Origin: Mangrovibacterium lignilyticum
GTDB lineage: Bacteria; Bacteroidota; Bacteroidia; Bacteroidales; Prolixibacteraceae
DNA length: 64,000 nt
Assembly: GCF_010882175.1 (NCBI RefSeq)
Contig: NZ_WKLH01000008.1
Location: 1-64,000 of the forward strand
Direction of reading: 5' to 3'
The notes under the pieces are model-generated. The model made no database searches. It was given only the letters and a program-made list of their open reading frames with translations, and had not been told where the DNA came from. Each line of letters begins with the position of its first letter. Position 1 is the first letter of the stretch. A program made the translations under genes and the position numbers. Positions 23,885 to 31,990 of the stretch are shown piece after piece.

Positions 23885-26245
23885 ATGATGAAAAAGCTGA
23901 TACCTTTCCTAATGATATTCCTGTCTCTCCATGTTTCGGCACAGTTTGGCGCGCCGGATCCGAATTGGGATGCCAGTTGGATTTATGTGGCCGATGCCGG
24001 TGAAAATGATCCGGGACTCTATTTATTCCGGAAGCAGTTTTCAATGGATGTGGTGCCCGAAACATTTGAAGTGCGCGTTTCGGCCGATAACCGTTACAAG
24101 CTGTTTGTGAACGAACAGTTGGTTTCGCTCGGGCCGGTAATTGGCGACATCAAACACTGGAATTATGCAACAGTGGATTTGGCGCCTTATCTGAAGGCTG
24201 GCGAGAACCTGCTTGCTGCCATGGTTTGGAACGAAGGCGAGCTGAAACCTGTTTTTCAGTATTCGAAGCGGACGGCATTGTTGGTGCAGGGAACCAGCGA
24301 CGAGACCAAAGCGGTGAATACCAACGCGAGCTGGAAATGTATTGAAGATCATAGCTATGCTCCGATTAGTCAAAAAGTACGCGGATACTACGCAGCCGGA
24401 GCAGGTGATAAGGTTGACATGAATGACAAAGTTCAGGGATGGAACAAAGCTGATTTTGACGATAGTGGCTGGTCGCAGCCCGAAGGATTTGTAGATCGCG
24501 CCTTTGTGGGCTTTGGATTCAATACCAGAAGTGGCTGGACATTGACACCTGCCATGATTCCTGCCATGGAATTGACTACGCAGCGTTTGACGACTACCTG
24601 CAAAGCCGATGGTGTTGACGTTCCTGCAACATTTCCACAGGAAAAAGCGACGATCACCGTTCCGGCAAACAGCACGGCGCACATCTTGCTGGACCAATCG
24701 TTTTTAACCAATGCCTATCCGACTTTGCAATTTAGTGGCGGTAAAAATGCGACCATCGTATTGACTTATGCTGAAGCGCTCTATGATGAAAAAGGCGCCA
24801 AAAATAACCGGAATGAGATTGAAGGAAAGCGTATTTCGGGCCGGCAGGATACGATAATTTCGAGTGGTGTGGAAAACCAGGAGTTCACATCCTTGAGCTG
24901 GCGGACCTATCGCTATGTTGAAATTGCGGTGACAACCAACGATCAACCGTTGAGCATTGATGATTTTTACGGCACGTTTACCGCTTACCCGTTTGAAATG
25001 AATGCCAAATTGGAGGTGGATGATGAGCTGCTGAGCCAAATTTTAGAAATTGGCTGGCGAACTGCTCGCCTGTGCGCGGTTGAAACCTATATGGATTGCC
25101 CCTATTACGAGCGGCTGCAATACATTGGCGATGCACGCATCCAGATGATGATTTCGTATTACAACAGCGGCGACGATCGCCTGGCAAAATACGCGCTGAG
25201 CCTGTGGGACTATTCGCGCCAGGCGGACGGTTATACGCTCAGTCGTTATCCGGATACGCAGGGGCAGGTCATTCCGCCATACTCCTTGTGGCATGTCAGC
25301 GCTTTGTACGATTACATGATGATGGGCAACGATCGCGAGTTTGTGAAAAGCAAGTTGCTCGGAACCCGGCAAATTTTGAATTATTTCATAACACATGTTG
25401 CGGACGATGGATCGCTGAAAAATGTGCCGGGATGGAACTTTACCGACTGGGTGCCCGAGTGGGAGATGGGTGTTGCCCCGATGATGGAAGATGGAACGTC
25501 GGCCCTGCTGGATTTACAATTGCTCTTGGCCCTGCAGTCGGGGCAGGCGCTGGAAGAAACGGAAGGCTCGGTGGATTATGCTGAATTGTACGCCAAGCTG
25601 AGCGAAAAGCTGGCGACCACAATCACCGAAAAATACTGGGACGAATCTCGCGGAATGTTTGCCGATACGCCCCAAAAAGATTTATTCTCGCAACATGCCA
25701 ACTCGCTGGCAATTCTCGCCGGATTAGTTGATGGACAGCGAGCTCACGCAATCGCTGAAACGATGCTGGCAGATACCACTTTGGCGCAGGCTTCAATCTA
25801 CTTTAAGTATTATCTCCACCTGGCCCTGGCACAAGCTGGTTTGGGTGACAACTACCTGGATTGGCTGGATATTTGGCACAAGAATATCGACCTCGGTCTG
25901 ACAACCTGGGGCGAAACGTCGGAGGTCGAAACAACCCGTTCCGACTGCCATGCCTGGGGATCCAGCCCCAATATTGAGCTTTATCGCACGGTGCTCGGAA
26001 TTGAAAGCGCTGCTCCTTATTTCGCCAAGGTGAAAATTGAGCCTCATTTGGGTTCTATTTCAAAAATTGCCGGTGAAATGCCACATCCACAGGGGGCTAT
26101 TTCCGTAGCCTACAACAAAACAAACAAAGGGCTGGAAGCGGAAATCAGCTTGCCGGATGGGGTAACCGGAACGTTTATTTGGGACGGTGCAACTTATAAA
26201 CTTCAGTCCGGAGATAATAAAATTACCTGTAAATCGAAAAACTAA
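23885..26245 (+). CDS. GH78-type alpha-L-rhamnosidase
   Basis: A 786-residue enzyme with a signal peptide (1-19, ending 'SLHVSAQ'). The N-terminal beta-sandwich ('ASWIYVADAGENDPGLYLFRK', 'RVSADNRYKLFVNEQLVSLGP') and the (alpha/alpha)6 barrel are in the GH78 order. The conserved segment 'AVETYMDCPYYERLQYIGDAR' (Glu409) replaces the more usual DCPQRDERLGWTGD, so this is a divergent member. 'TTWGE' and 'RSDCHAWGSSPNIEL' near the end match the distal active-site loop. It should release alpha-L-rhamnose with inversion, complementing GH106. It begins 31 nt after the MBL-fold gene. Because the acid motif is divergent, the exact linkage or even the sugar could differ. Confidence 0.85.
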   Translation: MMKKLIPFLMIFLSLHVSAQFGAPDPNWDASWIYVADAGENDPGLYLFRKQFSMDVVPETFEVRVSADNRYKLFVNEQLVSLGPVIGDIKHWNYATVDLAPYLKAGENLLAAMVWNEGELKPVFQYSKRTALLVQGTSDETKAVNTNASWKCIEDHSYAPISQKVRGYYAAGAGDKVDMNDKVQGWNKADFDDSGWSQPEGFVDRAFVGFGFNTRSGWTLTPAMIPAMELTTQRLTTTCKADGVDVPATFPQEKATITVPANSTAHILLDQSFLTNAYPTLQFSGGKNATIVLTYAEALYDEKGAKNNRNEIEGKRISGRQDTIISSGVENQEFTSLSWRTYRYVEIAVTTNDQPLSIDDFYGTFTAYPFEMNAKLEVDDELLSQILEIGWRTARLCAVETYMDCPYYERLQYIGDARIQMMISYYNSGDDRLAKYALSLWDYSRQADGYTLSRYPDTQGQVIPPYSLWHVSALYDYMMMGNDREFVKSKLLGTRQILNYFITHVADDGSLKNVPGWNFTDWVPEWEMGVAPMMEDGTSALLDLQLLLALQSGQALEETEGSVDYAELYAKLSEKLATTITEKYWDESRGMFADTPQKDLFSQHANSLAILAGLVDGQRAHAIAETMLADTTLAQASIYFKYYLHLALAQAGLGDNYLDWLDIWHKNIDLGLTTWGETSEVETTRSDCHAWGSSPNIELYRTVLGIESAAPYFAKVKIEPHLGSISKIAGEMPHPQGAISVAYNKTNKGLEAEISLPDGVTGTFIWDGATYKLQSGDNKITCKSKN

Positions 26246-26349
26246 CGCAAAACCAGCAATAAGCTAAACGACACGATCTGAGCTGACTTATTGCTTCGCT
26301 GCCTTCCACATAAGGTAGAACGACTAACAACCTGATTAACTTATGAAAT

Positions 26350-28011
26350 ATGGATCGATACACAAAACATACCATTGAGAATGGAATTTCCCGACGTGGT
26401 TTCTTGTCGCGAGCGACCGTGGCCTCACTGGCTGCGGGCTTTGTTGGGCTGAATGCTTGTAAGCCGAATAGCCCGCAGCAGAAGCTTTTTGACGAGAATT
26501 TGGTTTACGGGACCAGTGCCGACGAAAGCGCGATGTTGTCCTTTCTGACCAAGCCGGAGCCAATTTTGGAATCGGCAATTTTCAAAACAGTAACTGTTGA
26601 TGTAGTCGTGGTTGGCGCTGGTGCGTCCGGTGTGCCGGCAGCCTTGTCGGCCCTGGAAAGTGGCGCGTCGGTTGCGGTTTTGCAGAAAGAGAATATAGCA
26701 ATTTCTCAAGGAAATTCCGGTGCCGGAATCGACCTGGAGAACAGTGACCGGGCAGGAGTGGAGGCGCTTGTTTCAACCTTGATGAAGGAAAATGCTCATC
26801 GCTGCAGCCCGACACTTTTGCGCGAGTGGGCCTACAATTCAGGAGAAGCGGTCACTTGGGTGATCGATCGGGCGAAGAAAGCGGGAGCCAGTGTTTTTGA
26901 TCAGGGCAATTTACAACAGGTGAAGATTGTCAACATAAACGGTTATAAGCTGAGTTACAATACGGCCTATTTCGGTCCGAAACCCTTCAATAATGGAGAT
27001 GGCATGAAAGCTTTGGCCCAATATTCGGAAAAAGCAGGGGTGAAGTATTTCTACAGTACACCGGCGGTTCAGCTGCTGAAAAATGAATCGGGCGAAGTGA
27101 CTGGCGTAATTGGAAAAAATGGCGAAGGCCAATTTATTCGTTTTGTGGCCAATAAAGGAGTGATTTTGGCAACGGGCGATTACCAGAATAATAAGGCCAT
27201 GTGTGACTATTTTATTCCGGATGCGAAGAATTTTGGCCGCAAACAATCGAATAAAACCGGCGACGGGTTTCAAATGGGCCATTGGGCCGGCGGTGTTATT
27301 GAGCCGATCGGCCATACGAAAATGCTGCACGATTTTGATGCCGGCCCGGCTTCGATGTGCGATATGCCGTTTTTGGCCGTTGACCACGCCGGTAACCGAT
27401 TTGTGAATGAAAATGTGGAAATGTCCCTGCTGAATAACTACCTGAGGCATTCGGACAAAGCCGGGCAGTATTCGCAGATTTTCGATTCAAACTACATGAC
27501 ACAGGCTGCGAACTGGCCCGGAGTATTGGTCCCTCCCGACAAGTTAAAGGAATACATGCCCGAGGAACCAGGGCCGCACGACCATGTTTCAGCCCCGTTT
27601 ATAAATACGCATCAAGCTAACACCATTGAAGAGTTGGCTGTGAAGCTGGAAGCCGATCCGGCAACTCTGGTAGCCACCGTAAAACGCTACAACGAGTTGG
27701 CAAAACAGGGAATGGACAGCGATTTTGGAAAGCCGGCACATCAGCTTTTCCCAATTGAACAACCACCTTTTTATGGTATTCATCGCACCTTGCGATTATC
27801 GGCGGTTTGTTCCGGCTTGCTGGTCAACGAAAATCATCAATGTCTGGATGGCGATGGAAATCCGATCAGAGGCTTGTATGCCGTGGGTAATCTTGGTGGC
27901 GGGTTTTACGGTGGTGTCGATTATCCGCTAATCGTTTATGGCTTATCGCTGGGGCGCTGCTACACCTTTGGCTACCTGGTGGGTAAACACGTGGCAAGCC
28001 TGAATGCTTGA
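26350..28011 (+). CDS. Tat-exported FAD-dependent reductase (fumarate-reductase/flavocytochrome c-like)
   Basis: A 553-residue flavoprotein with a twin-arginine motif and lipobox ('SRRGFLSRAT', then 'VGLNAC', Cys37), so it is exported folded and probably lipid-anchored outside the inner membrane. FAD binding is shown by 'VVVVGAGASGVPAALSALESGASVAVL' split around Gly89-x-Gly91-x-x-Gly94, and the end 'GLYAVGNLGGGFYGGVDYPLIVYGLSLGRCY' is typical of the fumarate reductase/succinate dehydrogenase flavoprotein family. It has no haem motif of its own; the next gene supplies a multiheme cytochrome. Such pairs reduce activated C=C bonds (fumarate, urocanate, acrylates, cinnamates) as terminal electron acceptors. 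The acceptor here is unknown. Its position at the end of a rhamnosidase/esterase operon suggests an unsaturated acid or aglycone released by those enzymes (inference). Confidence 0.8.
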   Translation: MDRYTKHTIENGISRRGFLSRATVASLAAGFVGLNACKPNSPQQKLFDENLVYGTSADESAMLSFLTKPEPILESAIFKTVTVDVVVVGAGASGVPAALSALESGASVAVLQKENIAISQGNSGAGIDLENSDRAGVEALVSTLMKENAHRCSPTLLREWAYNSGEAVTWVIDRAKKAGASVFDQGNLQQVKIVNINGYKLSYNTAYFGPKPFNNGDGMKALAQYSEKAGVKYFYSTPAVQLLKNESGEVTGVIGKNGEGQFIRFVANKGVILATGDYQNNKAMCDYFIPDAKNFGRKQSNKTGDGFQMGHWAGGVIEPIGHTKMLHDFDAGPASMCDMPFLAVDHAGNRFVNENVEMSLLNNYLRHSDKAGQYSQIFDSNYMTQAANWPGVLVPPDKLKEYMPEEPGPHDHVSAPFINTHQANTIEELAVKLEADPATLVATVKRYNELAKQGMDSDFGKPAHQLFPIEQPPFYGIHRTLRLSAVCSGLLVNENHQCLDGDGNPIRGLYAVGNLGGGFYGGVDYPLIVYGLSLGRCYTFGYLVGKHVASLNA

Positions 28012-28046
28012 GACGGATTCAACATTGTAAAACTGGAGGAACAATC

Positions 28047-28646
28047 ATGAAACTAATTGACTTATTCAAAAACAAAAAGTATAGCACGAGACGGAAGAAA
28101 TGGTTGTTGGTTATCGTGCCATTGGGCGTGATTCTCTCGTTATCCGGGCTGGTAACAGGGGGCGTGATTTGGCACGAGCAGCCGGGTTTTTGTACATCCT
28201 GCCACACGCCCATGGGCAATTACGTCGACAATTACTTTCCGGGTGATTCCACTCTATTAATTACCAAACACGCATCCTGCGACAGCTTGCCCATGAGATG
28301 CCTCGATTGTCACGAATCGGTGCTGACCGAACAGCTTCGGGAAGGCGTGCATTGGGTTAGTGGAAATTACACCTATCCGTTGGAGAAGCGCAATTTTGGA
28401 ACTCGCAGCTTTTGTCTGACGGAAGGTTGCCACATTGAGGCCAAGATTATAGAAGCGACAAAGGACCACGAAAACTCCTTGTTTGCCTACAATCAGCATG
28501 ATCCGCGTCATGGTAAGTTGGAGTGTAATACCTGCCACTCCATGCATGGCGAATCGGTTTTTTCCTGTAATCAATGTCATAAATTCGAACTGCCAGCTGG
28601 ATGGATTGCACCGCAGCCGAACGGAGTTATAGCCGGCAGGAACTAG
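28047..28646 (+). CDS. membrane-anchored multiheme c-type cytochrome
   Basis: A 199-residue cytochrome, taken from ATG 28047, which has a GGAGG at 28035-28039; the frame also extends upstream to 28008 but without a better start. One N-terminal membrane helix (about 19-42) is followed by four CxxCH haem sites, at 49-53 (CTSCH), 85-89 (CLDCH), 160-164 (CNTCH) and 174-178 (CNQCH), and one CX4CH (123-129, CLTEGCH). The layout resembles NapC/NrfH and cytochrome c3-type quinol-oxidising electron-transfer proteins. It should carry electrons from menaquinol to the FAD reductase encoded 36 nt upstream. Confidence 0.85.
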   Translation: MKLIDLFKNKKYSTRRKKWLLVIVPLGVILSLSGLVTGGVIWHEQPGFCTSCHTPMGNYVDNYFPGDSTLLITKHASCDSLPMRCLDCHESVLTEQLREGVHWVSGNYTYPLEKRNFGTRSFCLTEGCHIEAKIIEATKDHENSLFAYNQHDPRHGKLECNTCHSMHGESVFSCNQCHKFELPAGWIAPQPNGVIAGRN

Positions 28647-28721
28647 CTTGCAAAAGAGTTGGTGTGATAAGCAGGATAAGTTACTTTTTTTTTTACTAAT
28701 TCGAACCAAATGGATTGATAT

Positions 28722-28924
28722 TTAGAGGATTGGGATGTAAGCAAAGTTTTTAAACTTGACTTTTCCATCGCCAATGGCGCACAACCCGATTCGCAAGCTG
28801 AGGAATCCTCCGAGGACGTTATGATGGAAGCCGGAAACTTCGAGAGAATTCTCGGTTTGGGTCCAGTTTTCGCCGTCTAAACTGTAAAACATGTTCACGA
28901 CGTTGTCGACATTCTTAATGCGTA
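28722..28924 (-). pseudogene. C-terminal remnant of a GH43 beta-xylosidase/arabinosidase
   Basis: On the minus strand the last ~67 codons before TAA at 28722 read 'LRIKNVDNVVNMFYSLDGEN', then 'SLEVSGFHHNVLGGFLSLR' and 'GDGKVKFKNFAY'. This is the end of the concanavalin-like C-terminal domain of GH43 enzymes (YSTDGxxW, SLEVSGYxHNxxGGFLSLRP). Nothing of the catalytic beta-propeller is present. The match stops at about 28922-28931, where plus-strand MFS transporter sequence begins, so a rearrangement cut this gene at its 5' side. Confidence 0.65.
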
Positions 28925-29611
28925 GGATATGCATTTCTGATTTACGCATTTTCTGCCGTTGTACTTGTTTTGGTACCATTGACGATGTATGAGCCCAAAT
29001 CGGTATTGGAGCGACCCAAATCCCAACCGGGAGATTCCGACTCAGTGCCGCCAATTGTCTGGCTGGCGTTCGTTAGTGCTTTTATCACAACGGTGAGCTT
29101 TTACGTCATTCCCGTGCAACTGCCTTTCTTCCTGCAACGGTTGGAAGGGGTGAGTGGCAACAAAGTCGGTTTGGCACTTGGTAGTCTTCCGTTTGCGCAA
29201 GCAATCGCTTCATTCTTCTATAAGCAAGTTAAAATGAAACTCGATTTCATAAGCATCTACATGTTGGGCTTTATTCCCATGGCAGTCGGCTTTTGCATTA
29301 TCGGTTTTAGCGCGCTTTATTGGCAGGTTATCGTTGGGGTGATGGCCTGCGGACTGGGAGTAGGACTGTTGATTCCGAACGGCAACCTGTGGGTCATTTC
29401 CCTGGTTCCTGTTCATGTGCGAGGCAAGTACATCGGCCTGTTAACGACAGCAACATTTTTACGCATGTTTTTCTCGCCAATGATTATCCAGCCAATTCAG
29501 AAAATAGTTGGTATGAATACGAGCTTCTACGTGTTGGGAATTGCTTTGGCTTCATTAACGGTCTTGTACTTTTTGACCCGCAGACAGACGCTGCGGATTG
29601 CAACCAATTAA
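28919..29611 (+). pseudogene. C-terminal half of an MFS transporter
   Basis: The plus-strand frame opens after a stop at 28916 and directly reads the end of TM5/TM6 ('GYAFLIYAFSAVVLVLVPL'), the central loop ('YEPKSVLERPKSQ') and then six membrane segments ('FVSAFITTVSFYVIPVQLPFFL', 'MLGFIPMAVGFCIIGFSA', 'VIVGVMACGLGVGLLIPNG' and others). 'NLWVISLVPVHVRGKYIGLLTT' is the typical TM10/11 loop. TM1 to TM5 are absent, so the transporter cannot be functional. The first in-frame ATG is at 28985, inside the loop. Its left edge coincides with the cut end of the GH43 remnant on the other strand. Confidence 0.75.
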
Positions 29612-29630
29612 TCAAACAAAAACGAATACA

Positions 29631-29870
29631 ATGAAACAGATACTAATCGCCGGAATTATTGGCGCAGTAATGGGCTTTGTCATGAGCTTCCTGATGAATT
29701 ACTTAATGATTCCTGTTCCCAAAACCGTCGTCGACCATGCTTTAGCACACGGCACAACCGGCGCAATCAGTGGCTTTATGGGAGGCTTTATGGGAGGCTT
29801 TATGGGCGTTTATAGCTTTTTGTCGCAACAAAAGAAGAAACAGAATTTGAAGCTGAATGATACGAAGTAA
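29631..29870 (+). CDS. small glycine-rich two-helix membrane protein
   Basis: A 79-residue protein from ATG 29631, 19 nt after the MFS remnant stop. Two hydrophobic segments (about 4-27 'LIAGIIGAVMGFVMSFLMNYL' region and about 43-63) flank 'PVPKTVVDHALAHGTTGA'; the second is a glycine zipper, FMGGFMGGFMG, built from a 12-bp tandem repeat at 29772-29806. A lysine-rich tail follows. I do not recognise the family. It was probably co-transcribed with the intact MFS gene. Confidence 0.6.
   Translation: MKQILIAGIIGAVMGFVMSFLMNYLMIPVPKTVVDHALAHGTTGAISGFMGGFMGGFMGVYSFLSQQKKKQNLKLNDTK
29772..29806 (+). repeat. 12-bp tandem repeat (about 3 copies)
   Basis: The unit GGCTTTATGGGA is repeated head to tail, in frame, and encodes the FMGG repeats of the small membrane protein. 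Confidence 0.8.
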
Positions 29871-29913
29871 TCTTTGTTATAGATTAGTGTTATAGTAACA
29901 CTTCAATTGGTCA

Positions 29914-29939
29914 CCGAAGGAAACTTTGGGGATTTTTTT
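29914..29939 (+). terminator. intrinsic terminator after the small membrane protein
   Basis: CCGAAG (29914-29919), a GAAA tetraloop and CTTTGG (29924-29929) form a 6-bp stem with one G-U, followed by T7 at 29933-29939. A further hairpin without a T-run (AGTGTTA 29886-29892 / TAACACT 29896-29902) precedes it. Confidence 0.65.
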
Positions 29940-30140
29940 GTCGTTGATTCAGTCGTTTTGTGCACGATCACTGTTCGGACAGCGGATGTATTAGATTTGC
30001 TATGGATCAAAGTATATAATCGACCGGGTCGTCTGCTCAGCTTCGTCACCGTAAAAACCGATTACTGATCGCTTGCTTGAGCCAGTTTGCTGTGGAAGTT
30101 TTTTTGAAAAATAAAAAAGAAGAAGTAACATTGCTCCGAA

Positions 30141-30743
30141 GTGAAACATCCGGTAATGCCTTTAACTAAACAAGTAAATGAAGACGATAATACTCGTTGG
30201 AAAGATTTCCAAAAGGGAAATGATCGCTTGTTTGACTATTTTTTTGATAAATATTATCAGGGGCTCTGTGTGTATGCCTACAAAATTCTGAATTCACACG
30301 ATAAGGCCGAGGACGTTGTCCAGGAGTTCTTTGTGAAGATCTGGGATAAGCGCGAAAGCCTGATGATTTCATCCAGTGTGAAGTCATATTTCATCCGCTC
30401 GGTGCATAACATTTGTCTCGACCATATTGCCCGGCAGGATTCACGCGATTCGTATAAGTCCTACCAGTTAACACATACTTCAATCCAAGATCTGGTTGAT
30501 TATCCTTTGCTCGATTTCGAATTAGAGCAATTATTGAATAAAACAATCGATTCGTTACCCGACAAAATTAAGGAGACTTTTATTTTAAGCCGGATTGATG
30601 GTTTAACCTACCCGCAAATAGCAGAACAACAGGGGATTTCGGTGAAAACTGTCGAATATCGTATCGGGAAAGCATTGCTGATTTTACGAACTGAATTGAG
30701 TGATTACTTACCGGCTGCACTGCTGTTTTACCTGTTTCGTTAA
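30141..30743 (+). CDS. FecI-like ECF sigma factor (cassette B)
   Basis: A 200-residue sigma factor (195 if the in-frame ATG at 30156 is used instead of GTG 30141). Region 2 is 'LFDYFFDKYYQGLCVYAYKILNSHDKAEDVVQEFFVKIWDKRESL'. Region 4 is 'SLPDKIKETFILSRIDGLTYPQIAEQQGISVKTVEYRIGKAL', the same region 4 ending as in the cassette A sigma. It ends in a hydrophobic 'LPAALLFYLFR' tail that is frequent in this expansion family. It is followed by fecR and an STN-type susC and should control that pair. Confidence 0.93.
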   Translation: MKHPVMPLTKQVNEDDNTRWKDFQKGNDRLFDYFFDKYYQGLCVYAYKILNSHDKAEDVVQEFFVKIWDKRESLMISSSVKSYFIRSVHNICLDHIARQDSRDSYKSYQLTHTSIQDLVDYPLLDFELEQLLNKTIDSLPDKIKETFILSRIDGLTYPQIAEQQGISVKTVEYRIGKALLILRTELSDYLPAALLFYLFR

Positions 30744-30808
30744 ATTTTTTTAACTTTTTTTTAGGGGGGAGTGAATGTTGCCCGTCTTTATTAGTGAAAA
30801 GCGACCTA

Positions 30809-31861
30809 ATGAAGAATTTGGAAAACATACCATCTTATATATTGTCTAGTATTGCCGGAGTGGCAAGCGAGGACGAAAAAAAACAGCTCAGTCAATGGCT
30901 GGAAATGCCGGGTAATGCAAAAGCCTATGAACAACTGAAACAGGTAAATGAGATCAGTTCCGACTTGACCTTGTATAAATCATTCGACCGACGTAAGGCA
31001 CTGCAACAAGTCAAGGGTGCTATTCGCGTAAATAAACGACGAAGACTGTTTGGGCATCTTCAGCGAATTGCGGCCTTCCTGTTTATTCCTTTGCTTATTG
31101 GTAGCCTGTTCATGTTGCGTCAGTATTTTAATTTTCAGGAGGGGGTTAATAACGGCCCCCTTGTACAGGAAATTAGTTCGCCACCGGGAACAAGAACCCA
31201 CTTCTTTTTACCCGATAGCAGTGAAGTGTGGTTGAATGCCTCCAGCACCATCAAGTTTCCATCGGCTTTTCGCGGTAACACAAGACTGGTTGAGCTGGAT
31301 GGTGAAGGTTATTTCAAGGTCTATAAAAATAAGAACAAACCATTCATAGTAAAGAACGAAAATGTAGCGGTAACGGCACTCGGAACGGCGTTCAACTTTT
31401 GCGGTTATGCCGACGACAACAGCTCATTGGTGACCCTGCAAGAAGGAAAAATCAACGTGCAGAACAATCACACCAAAGAAGCGCTTATTGCGTTGCCGGG
31501 AGAGCAGATCCAGTTTTCCAAATCAGATGGAGATTTCACAAAGTTAGCGGTCAATGTCGATGATTTTACAGCATGGAGAGACGGCCGTTTAGTATTTAAT
31601 AAAACTCCATTGTCCCGCGTAGTTAGCAACTTAGGGCGGTCGTATAACGTTGATGTTGAGTTAGTAGGGGCTGGAGTTAGTAATTACCGTTACACGGCAA
31701 CTTTCACCGACGAAAGTATTTACCAGGTCCTGGAACTACTCAAATTAACTGCACCAATTGATTATTCTATAACAAGCCGGGAAAGTATCGGAGATGGAAC
31801 CCAATTTTCAAAACAAAAAATTAAAATATGGAAAACTTCAAAAAATAGTCAGCCTATGTAA
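30809..31861 (+). CDS. FecR-like anti-sigma factor (cassette B)
   Basis: About 350 residues from ATG 30809; the frame also contains GTG 30794. The cytoplasmic N-terminus ('SSIAGVASEDEKKQLSQWLEMPGNAKAYEQLKQ') is of the usual FecR type. A membrane helix lies at about residues 87-105 ('RIAAFLFIPLLIGSLFML'), then the FecR domain ('SSPPGTRTHFFLPDSSEVWLNASSTI', 'ELDGEGYFKV', 'VTALGTAFNFCGY') and the DUF4974-type end ('AWRDGRLVFNKTPLSRVVSNLGRSYNVDV'). The stop is only 17 nt before the poly-A side of the minus-strand terminator of the predicted antisense RNA. Confidence 0.92.
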   Translation: MKNLENIPSYILSSIAGVASEDEKKQLSQWLEMPGNAKAYEQLKQVNEISSDLTLYKSFDRRKALQQVKGAIRVNKRRRLFGHLQRIAAFLFIPLLIGSLFMLRQYFNFQEGVNNGPLVQEISSPPGTRTHFFLPDSSEVWLNASSTIKFPSAFRGNTRLVELDGEGYFKVYKNKNKPFIVKNENVAVTALGTAFNFCGYADDNSSLVTLQEGKINVQNNHTKEALIALPGEQIQFSKSDGDFTKLAVNVDDFTAWRDGRLVFNKTPLSRVVSNLGRSYNVDVELVGAGVSNYRYTATFTDESIYQVLELLKLTAPIDYSITSRESIGDGTQFSKQKIKIWKTSKNSQPM

Positions 31862-31877
31862 ATGATTGCGTGATGGT

Positions 31878-31951
31878 AAAAAAAAAGGACAGTTCCCCAA
31901 CTGTCCTCTGTTAACCGAAAAAAATCGGTTGTAAAGTTTATTAAAAATAAA
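31878..31951 (-). ncRNA. predicted cis-antisense sRNA at the susC leader, cassette B
   Basis: This is the clearest of three copies. On the minus strand TTTG (31990-31987), a 22-nt spacer and TAAGTTTG (31964-31957) form a Bacteroides-type -33/-7 promoter. Downstream are a small hairpin (AACCGA / TCGGTT, 31930-31913) and a perfect 8-bp terminator stem GGACAGTT-loop-AACTGTCC (31906-31887) followed by T9 (31886-31878). The predicted RNA is about 74 nt and fully complementary to the susC leader. It ends before fecR. Expression is inferred. Confidence 0.55.
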
Positions 31952-31956
31952 GCATT

Positions 31957-31990
31957 CAAACTTATGAAAAAAAATTGTGAAATTTTCAAA
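31957..31990 (-). promoter_or_regulatory. antisense promoter, Bacteroides -33/-7 type
   Basis: TTTG and TAAGTTTG on the minus strand are separated by 22 nt, close to the 19-21 nt usual for TTTG / TAnnTTTG promoters. The -7 octamer ends on the A of the susC ATG at 31964. Confidence 0.5.

Noticed and set aside
24041-24697. Long minus-strand frame (218 codons) inside GH78
   Set aside because: It lies fully under a well-supported GH78 gene, has no recognisable motif and shows the Cys/His/Arg-rich composition of a shadow frame.
31887-31906. Hairpin before susC as a plus-strand terminator/attenuator
   Set aside because: In all three copies the T-run is on the minus strand only; the plus strand has an A-run before the stem and no T-run after it.
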